Positions 1 through 7,590 of a stretch of 44,955 bases of DNA are shown in pieces. Positions within the stretch are counted from its first letter, which is position 1; each line of letters starts with the position of its first letter. The DNA is taken from the NCBI RefSeq assembly GCF_013031245.1, contig NZ_WPZL01000031.1, positions 1 to 44,955 of the forward strand, given 5' to 3'. The notes under the pieces are model-generated. The model was not told the DNA's origin and did no database searches. It saw nothing but the letters and a program-made list of their open reading frames with translations. This DNA is from Ruegeria lacuscaerulensis (GTDB taxonomy: Bacteria > Pseudomonadota > Alphaproteobacteria > Rhodobacterales > Rhodobacteraceae). Both the position numbers and the translations under genes were made by a program.

Positions 1-151
1 ACGACCGCAAAAATCGCCAATAAACTCTTGCAATGCAGGAGCCACCCACAGATGCCGCTCAATGGCTTCGTCGATGCTGCAACGCAGATTAAAAAATCCG
101 GACGTTAGAGGAGTCTGCCGAAAACGCTTCTAACTTAGGCAATAGTTGCAT
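1..151 (-). pseudogene. 5' end of an unidentified gene, apparently frameshifted, running off the left edge
   Basis: On the minus strand an ATG at 151-149 opens a 20-codon frame that stops at TAA directly after a run of six T (plus-strand A run 91-96). Removing one T from the run joins it to a second frame that stays open to the window edge, giving a continuous protein-like sequence of about 50 residues (ending ...LQEFIGDFCGR). I do not recognise the family. The gene would be divergent from the halogenase at 175. The break may be a real mutation, a slippage site or a sequencing error in the homopolymer. The plus strand also has a short open stretch to 108, which looks less protein-like. Confidence 0.4.
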
Positions 152-174
152 ACCGTAACTACAGTATTATTGGC

Positions 175-1521
175 ATGAGGTTGGGGCATTTGTTGAGGAT
201 TGCGGTCATTGGTGGTGGTACCGCGGGTTATCTCGCCGCCGCGCACTTGACGAAACACTTTCGTGACCTCGTAAATCTGTACCATATCTACGACCCGAGC
301 ATTCCTACAATCGGGGTTGGAGAAGGAACCACACCTTCATTAAGATACTGGCTGAAAAATACACTTGGCGTGACAGAAGCCGAGGTCATAGCAAGGTGTG
401 ATGCAACGCGAAAATATGGAATTCTGTTCGAAAACTGGGGCCGTCAGAACGCTAAGTTCATGCATCACTTTTTTCCAGTCCGGGATTTGTACGCATACCA
501 TATCTCGGCGAGAAAGCTGGTTGAATTGTTAAGCGAACATGTGGTCGCGACGCATATCCACAAGCGTGTCCAAGACATCACCCAAGACGAGATGTCAGCT
601 GAAATCACTTTTGACGACGGTGGTCGCCTGGGCGTAGACTACATAATCGACGCGCGCGGTTTCCCAAAAGATACCGGTGCGTCGCGCATTGAACTCCCTT
701 GGATTCCAACCAATTCAGCTCTCATACGGCGCGGCCCCGTGATCAATGGCGGCACGTTGCAGCATAAGATAAATGGGATGCCCTTTGAGTACACGTCCGC
801 GACCCGTTCGGTTGCACGGCCCCATGGGTGGATTTTTGTCATACCGCTCACAAGCAGAACGTCATACGGGTATATCTACAACAACCAGTTCTCAACGCCT
901 GAGGAAGTTCGCGCAGACTTTGAGGTGTTCCTGGGTGCCAACTGTGCCGATTGCGCACCGGCTGAAAACCATCTGCAATTCCCAAATTTCACCCGCAGGA
1001 CGTTTTTTGACGGCGTCGTGATGAATATCGGCAATTCCGCTTCATTTTTGGAACCTTTGGAAGCCACTGCGATTGCAATCGCACTTAGCCAGATCAATGC
1101 GTTTTCGCGTTGGCCCCTCGGTCGTTTGGCGAATTCGGACAACACTGTCTTATGGCGGCGAAACCGGCACAACGCAGAAGATCTTAAGACATTTAATACG
1201 TACCTGCTCAAAACGATCATGCGGATATCGGTATTCGTCGGCTGGCATTATTCGATGGGATCGCGCTTTAAGTCAGAGTTCTGGAGTTACGCGCAAAGTC
1301 GCGCAAAAAGTGTTCCCGAAAACCTACCTGTATCCAGTGTTGATCTTAAGACACAATGGAAAAAAGTCACTGATGCGGTAAGTCACCTACCGCATCCGTT
1401 TGAAGACCAAATTGATTTCCAGCATGTTTGCGAACCCGGACCCAGACCGAATAGACCGATCTATGGGATGTTTACCCCCGAGAGCTTTGCAGAGGTTGGG
1501 CACGGTATTGGTGCTCTATAA
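175..1521 (+). CDS. flavin-dependent tryptophan halogenase-like protein
   Basis: 448 residues, somewhat shorter than the usual 500-540 of the tryptophan halogenase family. Residues 13-18 form the FAD-binding GGGTAG loop. Lys80, in the RKYGILFENW segment, aligns with the catalytic lysine of PrnA/RebH, and Glu296 in PLEAT aligns with the catalytic glutamate. The diagnostic WxWxIP motif is present in altered form at 219-224 as WIFVIP, with Phe for the second Trp. These enzymes use FADH2, O2 and chloride or bromide to halogenate indole rings; no flavin reductase is recognisable in the window. It lies 218 bases upstream of, and codirectional with, a lanthipeptide precursor whose core has two Trp, so a peptide Trp is the likely substrate (inference). 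The ATG at 175 lacks a convincing ribosome-binding site; a TTG a few codons later is possible. A flavin monooxygenase without halogenase activity is the alternative. Confidence 0.82.
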   Translation: MRLGHLLRIAVIGGGTAGYLAAAHLTKHFRDLVNLYHIYDPSIPTIGVGEGTTPSLRYWLKNTLGVTEAEVIARCDATRKYGILFENWGRQNAKFMHHFFPVRDLYAYHISARKLVELLSEHVVATHIHKRVQDITQDEMSAEITFDDGGRLGVDYIIDARGFPKDTGASRIELPWIPTNSALIRRGPVINGGTLQHKINGMPFEYTSATRSVARPHGWIFVIPLTSRTSYGYIYNNQFSTPEEVRADFEVFLGANCADCAPAENHLQFPNFTRRTFFDGVVMNIGNSASFLEPLEATAIAIALSQINAFSRWPLGRLANSDNTVLWRRNRHNAEDLKTFNTYLLKTIMRISVFVGWHYSMGSRFKSEFWSYAQSRAKSVPENLPVSSVDLKTQWKKVTDAVSHLPHPFEDQIDFQHVCEPGPRPNRPIYGMFTPESFAEVGHGIGAL

Positions 1522-1589
1522 TCCTTGACCGTAGCGCAGATTGCGTTTCCGATCACGCTGACTGGTCTATGATGGGGCGTTTCTATAGG

Positions 1590-1618
1590 TTGTCAGCGCT
1601 TGGTCTATTTTTAATATA
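1590..1618 (+). promoter_or_regulatory. candidate promoter of the precursor gene
   Basis: In the 218-base gap between the halogenase and the precursor, TTGTCA (1590-1595) is followed after 17 bases by AATATA (1613-1618). The surroundings are AT-rich. This would allow the precursor to be transcribed separately from the halogenase. The match is by eye; overlapping TATATT hexamers offer alternative -10 placements. Confidence 0.3.
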
Positions 1619-1739
1619 TTTAGTTATAAAAAAGGCCACAAACCTGATATATAACCTTCCTGTAAGTTCACGAAGACTTTCACATTCGAATTCATCTCGG
1701 CGTTCTTTTTTTGGCGAGATTTGATGGAGAAACCTGACC

Positions 1740-2015
1740 ATGTCTGACGTAGATAAATTTGTTGAAGCAGTCAAAAATGACAAACAGGCGCAGGATAGGA
1801 TCGCGGCTGCCGGTGATTGGGAAGAAAGCATTAAAATCTCTGTCCAGGTCGCGTCAGAGAAGGGGTACAACCTAACAGAGGACGACGTTCGCAGCCATCT
1901 TCACGGTAGCCCAACCGGCGAACTGACAGAGGCCGAGCTTGAAAAAGTGGCCGGCGGTGGTTGGACAAGCAATTGCCATGGTGCCGCAACATGGGATTGC
2001 AATAGTTCCTGCTAG
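1740..2015 (+). CDS. lanthipeptide precursor with Nif11-type leader
   Basis: 91 residues. Residues 1 to about 55 resemble the Nif11 domain used as a RiPP leader (TIGR03798-type; acidic, helical, MSDVDKFVEAVKND start). The leader ends ELEKVAGG, a double-Gly site for a C39 peptidase, so cleavage after Gly73 leaves the 18-residue core GWTSNCHGAATWDCNSSC. The core has three Cys, five Ser/Thr and two Trp, enough for up to three lanthionine rings, with the Trp residues as possible halogenase targets. A Shine-Dalgarno GGAGA lies about 7-8 bases before the ATG. The gene converges on lanM (33 bases between stops) and follows the halogenase. The gene identification is strong; ring pattern and exact cleavage (GG|G or GGG|W) are not determined by the sequence. 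Confidence 0.9.
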   Translation: MSDVDKFVEAVKNDKQAQDRIAAAGDWEESIKISVQVASEKGYNLTEDDVRSHLHGSPTGELTEAELEKVAGGGWTSNCHGAATWDCNSSC

Positions 2016-2047
2016 TGACGAAATCAGCGTCGAGCGCGGTTAGACTG

Positions 2048-5000
2048 TCAAATTGGTCGCTCCAGCAATGCCACATTAGGTAACTTGCGCGGGACAGCCA
2101 GACGCAGCAATTCATACCCCACGCCGGATGCCCCCTGGAAGAACCCCGGGTTCAATTGTGGTTGTCCGGCAAGCTGCAGCAACCCGTAGTGACCGCGCTG
2201 CCTTGCCCGATGCACCACTTTGCCTGCAAGCATATGAGCACGTGAAGTCAGCTCAGGCTGCCCAAGTTTTTCTGCTGCCGACAACAGCAATTCGATGCGG
2301 CCAAGATTTCCGCAACACAGACTGTCAAGGACCGCGATTTCGGGCTCTATGGTCGCGACGGCGCGGTCGATATCGATTGTCAGGTAATCATCCATATCCT
2401 TGACGAGGCCGATACAGCCAATCCTTCCCAATCCTATGCCCGCTGATCCATTGCACCACTGTTTCAAGAATGGAGGAGCTTCCGCGGAATGCCGGAAGTC
2501 CGGCCAATTGTTTTGGTTGCGATCAAATTGATCATTTTCGTATCTAATGGCGCGAAGCCCCGCGTCGCGGAAACCTAGATGTTCTGTTTCAGAGAACAGT
2601 GAAAGCAACGCATATGCCGTTCCGGCAGCACCATGAGAGAAACCAGTTAGAGGTCGTGGTGCAAAATTCGTCCAACCCCCACTGGCCTGATCTTGATGGT
2701 CGATTAGGTGCTGCCCAAAATCGCTGGCCAGTTTCAGCCAAAGCGCCTCTGCTGTTTGGTGATACATGGCCAAAAGTCCAAGAATGCAACCCGCGCTGCC
2801 ACCAATAATGTCCAGTTCATCGTCCTGAGAAATCACATCGCGGCTCAACGAGCTTGCAATGTGGTTAGACAGTTCAGGAATATCGCAATCGACCTCTGTC
2901 TGCCATTGGTCCAGGCAAGCCAGCGTGTAAAGAATACCGCCAGCACCTACGATACCGGTGCCGTTATTTCGGAAGTACCGCCCCAGGCCATCAAGACGCG
3001 CACTCAGGATATCTGAGGCCAGCGGTCGCATAGCCCGGTTCGCATATTCCGCATACTTCGAGTGACCAGTGACATGGGCCAGCGCCGAGAAAAACAATAT
3101 GGGGCCGCACCGACCGTCGAACAGGCCCATTCCCATCGGTGCAAAATGCCATTGGTCGCTTTCCGACAGATAGTTGAAGCTAAGCCAACCAAAGTCGCCA
3201 TTTTTATCCAGGACCGCCTTATTGACAAGCTGATCAGCAATTTGCTCGGCTTCGCCGATCAGTTCTCTTTGCATCACGTGCCCCGGTATCTCACATTCGC
3301 CGCCGTCTGCGCCCGTGTCGCTGGGGCCTGCGGGTTTGCGGTTCTGAGAGCTGAGGGTGCCGCGAATGATCGCTGTCTGAAATTCTAGGTCTGTATTCGA
3401 AAGCCTTTCGCATCTGTTAAGAAGATCCTGATAACCACTTGTTTCGAATGCACCCCTCAGGCTCTCGTTGTCTGGTAATATGAGATCGACGGAATTGCTG
3501 ACATACTCAAAAACAGGAACATTGAGAGCCGCGATTTCGCGTTCTTCAACGCTGAGAATTGGCCATGTGAAGGGTTTTTCTTTTTCGGTTAAGAACGCCT
3601 TAGCGGCTTTTTCAAGGTGCAGATTATACTCCTTGGCATTTGTCAGAGCTTTCGCGCTTCGGCATTGGTCCAGGATCGCGGAGTAAATGCGCGTGTTACG
3701 AAATACAAAACGCACATGGCAATTCTCGAATTTCTGCAAAGGTCCGCTAGCGGTGGTGAGTTTGGTCTTTTGCGCGTGCAGCTGCTGGTATGTATGTGCA
3801 AAGCCCTTCAGAATATCATCGGCATAGTCTTGCAGTTCCACACTATCATGTTCTGCAAACGGCAGATTTAGTCTGGGCTTTATCACCGCCTCGCCGATAC
3901 TCCAGCCCATTAGATCGGTATTCACATTCTGAAGAACTTTGTCTTTGAGCGATTTTGGCGGCAGCGAACTGCCTAGACCACTTATATCGACGGTGGCTTG
4001 TGTTGCCTTGAAGTACTGCCAATGCGGCAGGATCCCAGTCCTGTTCACCGACTCGCCAAACGCTTGTTCAAGCTTCGAATAAGCCCGGTCCGGCGCGTCA
4101 CGGTCGGTCTCCCTGAGAGGGGATTGAAGGAGCGTTTCCGTGTCAACGAGCACCAGATGCTCACCAGAAGCGATGAGATTTTCAAAATGACAGTCACTGG
4201 CGCCAAGAAGATAAAGGATGCAAAGCAGCGCGCCGGCCTGCTCATAGAACACCTGCCACTGCTCCGGGGTGGAACTGGGCTGGAACTCAACAAACTCCAT
4301 CCAGCCATAGTCTTCGCGCTTCATTACAAACAAGGTTTTGAATGGGCGTCTCAATGACAGATGGTCATTGCACCAATCCAGGAATTCTTGATAGGCGACT
4401 TCCAGACTTAAGTCCTTGGGCTTGTATACAATTTTTTCACCGGTTTCGAATACCGCTATCAGTACCATCCGCCCGCCACGATGAGGGTCGGACAAGCCGG
4501 TTTGAACTTGCGTTATACACTTTGGGTCTTCTTGTGCTTGCAGCGTCTTCTGCAATTCGGGCCAATCGCGCTCAACACGTTCCAAAAATTCCGCAGTGCA
4601 GTCGATCCACTGAAGAACAACTGTTGCCACCATACGGCCCAAAATCGGGAAGTTCCGTAAGACTTGACACAACCTGTCATCCGACACTTCTCGAATGAAA
4701 GCACGATAAAGCTCGTCAGATCTTTCCGAAGGACCGTCGCCGATCAGGCTCGCGAGCGCCTGCATCCCGACCGGACGGTATGAGTTGTATGCTTCCATGA
4801 GCGCATGGAAAGAGACGTCACAAAGACCCCGCAGCAAGCCCCGCTCCAAATCTTCGATCGCATCATCTGTGAGGTATTTGTTTCGTCCAACCCTTACCGC
4901 CAAATGCCGACGGGCAACCAATATTGCTGGAAACCAGATGTCCTGAAACGGCAGCGGGGTGCTACTTTCCGGAAGTGACCCCAACTCATTCCTGAATTCA

Positions 5001-5362
5001 GAACTAAACAAACTGTCGCCTGAGCTTTGAATGGCGGCGCAAATCTCCTCCAAAACCGAGAACCACGATGGTTGCCCAATACCCGCGTTTTGTGGCGGAT
5101 TGAGCGCCCAGAGACCTTGTTCAATAGTTGAGCCGTTCCACTTCAACCGGTCGGTCAGCTTGGACGGAGTGTTGGGATTAAGTGCGTTTTGCCACTCTGC
5201 AAGACCATCGCAAGGCATCGATCCAGGTTTAGCTGGTGCATCCTTGAGGCGTTCGTGTACCAGCCAACACTCTCTAAGTATATGCTCGCGCAGCGCATCC
5301 GGAATCCCAAAATCTCGGGTAGTTGATAAGTCCTTACTCCGAGTTTTGGGGCGCACATCCAT
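2048..5362 (-). CDS. lanM: class II lanthionine synthetase LanM (CCG-motif type)
   Basis: 1104 residues, normal for LanM. It dehydrates Ser/Thr of the precursor and cyclises them with Cys. The N-terminal kinase-like dehydratase domain (DUF4135) has Lys314 (VYKPKD), Asp390-His392-Asn395 (SDCHFEN) and Asp407/Glu409 (DTE), the residues used for phosphorylation and elimination. The C-terminal LanC-like cyclase has SHG near 909-911, WCNG near 969-972 and CCG at 1016-1018. Most LanMs have Cys-His-Gly at the last site; Cys-Cys-Gly is known from the ProcM-like clade, which carries three zinc-ligand cysteines and tends to accept diverse Nif11 or nitrile-hydratase-leader precursors. It is the last gene of a leftward operon after the exporters, 92 bases downstream of the second ABC gene. 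A GGAG lies upstream of the ATG. Confidence 0.95.
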   Translation of the reverse strand: MDVRPKTRSKDLSTTRDFGIPDALREHILRECWLVHERLKDAPAKPGSMPCDGLAEWQNALNPNTPSKLTDRLKWNGSTIEQGLWALNPPQNAGIGQPSWFSVLEEICAAIQSSGDSLFSSEFRNELGSLPESSTPLPFQDIWFPAILVARRHLAVRVGRNKYLTDDAIEDLERGLLRGLCDVSFHALMEAYNSYRPVGMQALASLIGDGPSERSDELYRAFIREVSDDRLCQVLRNFPILGRMVATVVLQWIDCTAEFLERVERDWPELQKTLQAQEDPKCITQVQTGLSDPHRGGRMVLIAVFETGEKIVYKPKDLSLEVAYQEFLDWCNDHLSLRRPFKTLFVMKREDYGWMEFVEFQPSSTPEQWQVFYEQAGALLCILYLLGASDCHFENLIASGEHLVLVDTETLLQSPLRETDRDAPDRAYSKLEQAFGESVNRTGILPHWQYFKATQATVDISGLGSSLPPKSLKDKVLQNVNTDLMGWSIGEAVIKPRLNLPFAEHDSVELQDYADDILKGFAHTYQQLHAQKTKLTTASGPLQKFENCHVRFVFRNTRIYSAILDQCRSAKALTNAKEYNLHLEKAAKAFLTEKEKPFTWPILSVEEREIAALNVPVFEYVSNSVDLILPDNESLRGAFETSGYQDLLNRCERLSNTDLEFQTAIIRGTLSSQNRKPAGPSDTGADGGECEIPGHVMQRELIGEAEQIADQLVNKAVLDKNGDFGWLSFNYLSESDQWHFAPMGMGLFDGRCGPILFFSALAHVTGHSKYAEYANRAMRPLASDILSARLDGLGRYFRNNGTGIVGAGGILYTLACLDQWQTEVDCDIPELSNHIASSLSRDVISQDDELDIIGGSAGCILGLLAMYHQTAEALWLKLASDFGQHLIDHQDQASGGWTNFAPRPLTGFSHGAAGTAYALLSLFSETEHLGFRDAGLRAIRYENDQFDRNQNNWPDFRHSAEAPPFLKQWCNGSAGIGLGRIGCIGLVKDMDDYLTIDIDRAVATIEPEIAVLDSLCCGNLGRIELLLSAAEKLGQPELTSRAHMLAGKVVHRARQRGHYGLLQLAGQPQLNPGFFQGASGVGYELLRLAVPRKLPNVALLERPI

Positions 5363-5454
5363 GGAGAACTCCGGTCGGTCTGCTCAAAATGTTTGTTTTG
5401 TTGAACGTGTTAGATTAGTGCACCATCACGCCGCAAATATCAAAATTCCTGCGT

Positions 5455-7590
5455 TTAGGCCAACTGCCGCTTTGCCAAAGAGTAAAACGGCCCCTTGGCG
5501 TCCATCAGGCTTTCATAGCCCCCGGTCTCAACGATCCGCCCATCTTCCAAAACGATGATTTTATCCGCGTCACGAATTGTACTCAAGCGATGAGCGATAA
5601 CCAATCTGGTAGCGTTTATTTTGTCGATGCTTTCTTTTAGCTGAGCCTGAGTGCGGTTGTCTAAAGCGCTTGTTGCTTCGTCAAAAAACACTATCCGTGG
5701 TTGTCCGACCAATGCGCGCGCTATCATCAACCTTTGCCTCTGACCTCCGGACAAGGTACCGCCACCTTCAGACACAAAGGTATTAAGACCCATTGGAAAA
5801 CTCTCGATGTCGTCTGCAAAGGCCGCGCTGCGAGCAGCTTCCATCACATCATCGTCGGAAAGTGCTCTTGCGCCGGCGATATTCTCATAGATCGTTCCAG
5901 GTGTGACGCCGATCGATTGCAAAACAGTGCCGATCTGGCGACGCACCAAACGGATATCAAGGCTGGACAGGTCTTGGCTGTCATAAAAAACCGAGCCGGA
6001 GGCGGGTTCTTCAAACCCCAACAGCAGTCGCAGCAATGTTGACTTGCCTGCACCTGATGGGCCGACAAGAGCCACATATTCCCCCGCTTCGATTGTTAGG
6101 TTGATGTCCTTCAAGACGAAAGGACCATCTGCAGCATACTGGAAGGATACGTTTTTGAGCGTAACCTCTCCGGACAGGCGCCCCGGATCCGAGTCCTTCC
6201 GGGCGCTCTCGGTTTGGGATTGAATAATTGGCGCCGCGCGGCGGGCCAAGGGGACAATAACGGCCAATGTGCCAATCGATATGCCAAATGAACTGATTGA
6301 TGCCACAAACTGACCAAAAGCTGCGTTGAAGGCCGCGAACGCGGACAGGCTGATTGGCTGGGGCCTAACCCCGGCGACCAGGATGGCCCCAAGTATTCCC
6401 AGCGTTCCGACAACAGCCAGAAAGGTCGTTTGCAGGACTTGAACGCGACCAATGTGCCAAATGGTGCGCTGTTGGCGCGAGAATACGGTTGCCCATCTCA
6501 GAAATGCGCGCTCTTCAGCTGCCGCAATTCTCAGTTTTTCAATGCCACTGAGAAGCCCCAAGGATTGCCCGGTCACCTTACCCTGAATGTCCCGGAATTC
6601 TGCTTGTGACCGCAATTGCCTCGTTGCCAAAAAAGTCAGAATTGCAACCGAAACAGCTGCAAAACAGCCACCAAACAAAGCAAGCCGTGTGTCGTAGATC
6701 AACATAAGGGCAAAGCTGACAACTGAAAAAGCACCTGTCAGGACAGCCCCGAACACAGAATTGGTCAGACGTCTCCGGGCTTCGTCAACCGCCATCACAC
6801 GCCGCACTAAATCCCCGGTTTGGTACTGTCGAAAAAACGACAAAGGCAGGCGCAGTAGCCTGTCCCAAATGGCGGCCTGTAAGCGGATATTGACCAAAGT
6901 TTCCAGCCGAATGGCCAAGAACGACTGCGTCAAATTCAAGGCGAAAATACCCAATGCACCTGCAGCTAAGAGCACGGCCATTTCACCAAGCAAATGAACT
7001 CGCCCATCAGGAATTGCAGTCGAGACAACAACGGCAGTTCCAATTGGAACAACCAATCCGACGATCATGGCAAGAAATGCCGACAACACGATCGCGCGGA
7101 GGCCTCCAAAAGAATTGCTCAGCGCAAACTCGGCCATCCCCCCAAACGTAAGTTGATCGGGCAGGCCCGGATACAGCTGATACCCTTCCTGGTTAATCGT
7201 CTCAGCATGCTTTTGGTCAATAGGCACCAAGTCTTCCGAATCCGGGTCACGCAAATGGTACTGGCGTTTTGTCCAGATCGCGGCGGCGAAACGGCCTGTT
7301 TTTTTGGATCGCACAAGAAGCGGAGGACCTTCCTGCCGCCACCAGGCCCCGTCCAATGCCACGCTGCGAAACCTGAAACCTGAAACGATCGCGAGATGCT
7401 GCAACAAATCGGGGACGTGGTCACTTGCGGGCAAGTTGGGTGATTCAGGCAGATGAAACCCTTCTATGGCACCGATTGCGGAAACCGCAGAGATGATGTT
7501 GTCATCCTTTTCCGCCCCGCCGCGCGTTGCGACGGGTTCGCTGGAAATTGAAGACAACCTCCGATAGGCGGTTTCCAGTTCGCCGGACAC
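5455..7590 (-). CDS. ABC transporter, second subunit of NHLM-type RiPP export system
   Basis: 711 residues. The long N-terminal region (about 1-160) lacks a C39 peptidase and resembles the cytoplasmic region of NHLM ABC2 proteins. It is followed by an exporter membrane domain with about six helices and an ATPase domain with Walker A GPSGAGKST, signature LSGGQRQR and Walker B FFDEATSALD. It probably forms a heterodimer with the upstream peptidase-containing ABC protein to export the modified peptide. The start is a GTG overlapping the stop of that gene by one base (TAGTG), implying translational coupling. Its placement beside lanM and a Nif11 precursor matches the known gene order of such systems. 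Confidence 0.9.
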   Translation of the reverse strand: MSGELETAYRRLSSISSEPVATRGGAEKDDNIISAVSAIGAIEGFHLPESPNLPASDHVPDLLQHLAIVSGFRFRSVALDGAWWRQEGPPLLVRSKKTGRFAAAIWTKRQYHLRDPDSEDLVPIDQKHAETINQEGYQLYPGLPDQLTFGGMAEFALSNSFGGLRAIVLSAFLAMIVGLVVPIGTAVVVSTAIPDGRVHLLGEMAVLLAAGALGIFALNLTQSFLAIRLETLVNIRLQAAIWDRLLRLPLSFFRQYQTGDLVRRVMAVDEARRRLTNSVFGAVLTGAFSVVSFALMLIYDTRLALFGGCFAAVSVAILTFLATRQLRSQAEFRDIQGKVTGQSLGLLSGIEKLRIAAAEERAFLRWATVFSRQQRTIWHIGRVQVLQTTFLAVVGTLGILGAILVAGVRPQPISLSAFAAFNAAFGQFVASISSFGISIGTLAVIVPLARRAAPIIQSQTESARKDSDPGRLSGEVTLKNVSFQYAADGPFVLKDINLTIEAGEYVALVGPSGAGKSTLLRLLLGFEEPASGSVFYDSQDLSSLDIRLVRRQIGTVLQSIGVTPGTIYENIAGARALSDDDVMEAARSAAFADDIESFPMGLNTFVSEGGGTLSGGQRQRLMIARALVGQPRIVFFDEATSALDNRTQAQLKESIDKINATRLVIAHRLSTIRDADKIIVLEDGRIVETGGYESLMDAKGPFYSLAKRQLA

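Noticed and set aside
1740..2015. Reading the Nif11-domain protein as a nitrogen-fixation gene
   Set aside because: There are no nif genes here; the double-Gly site, Cys-rich tail and adjacent lanM make it a RiPP leader.
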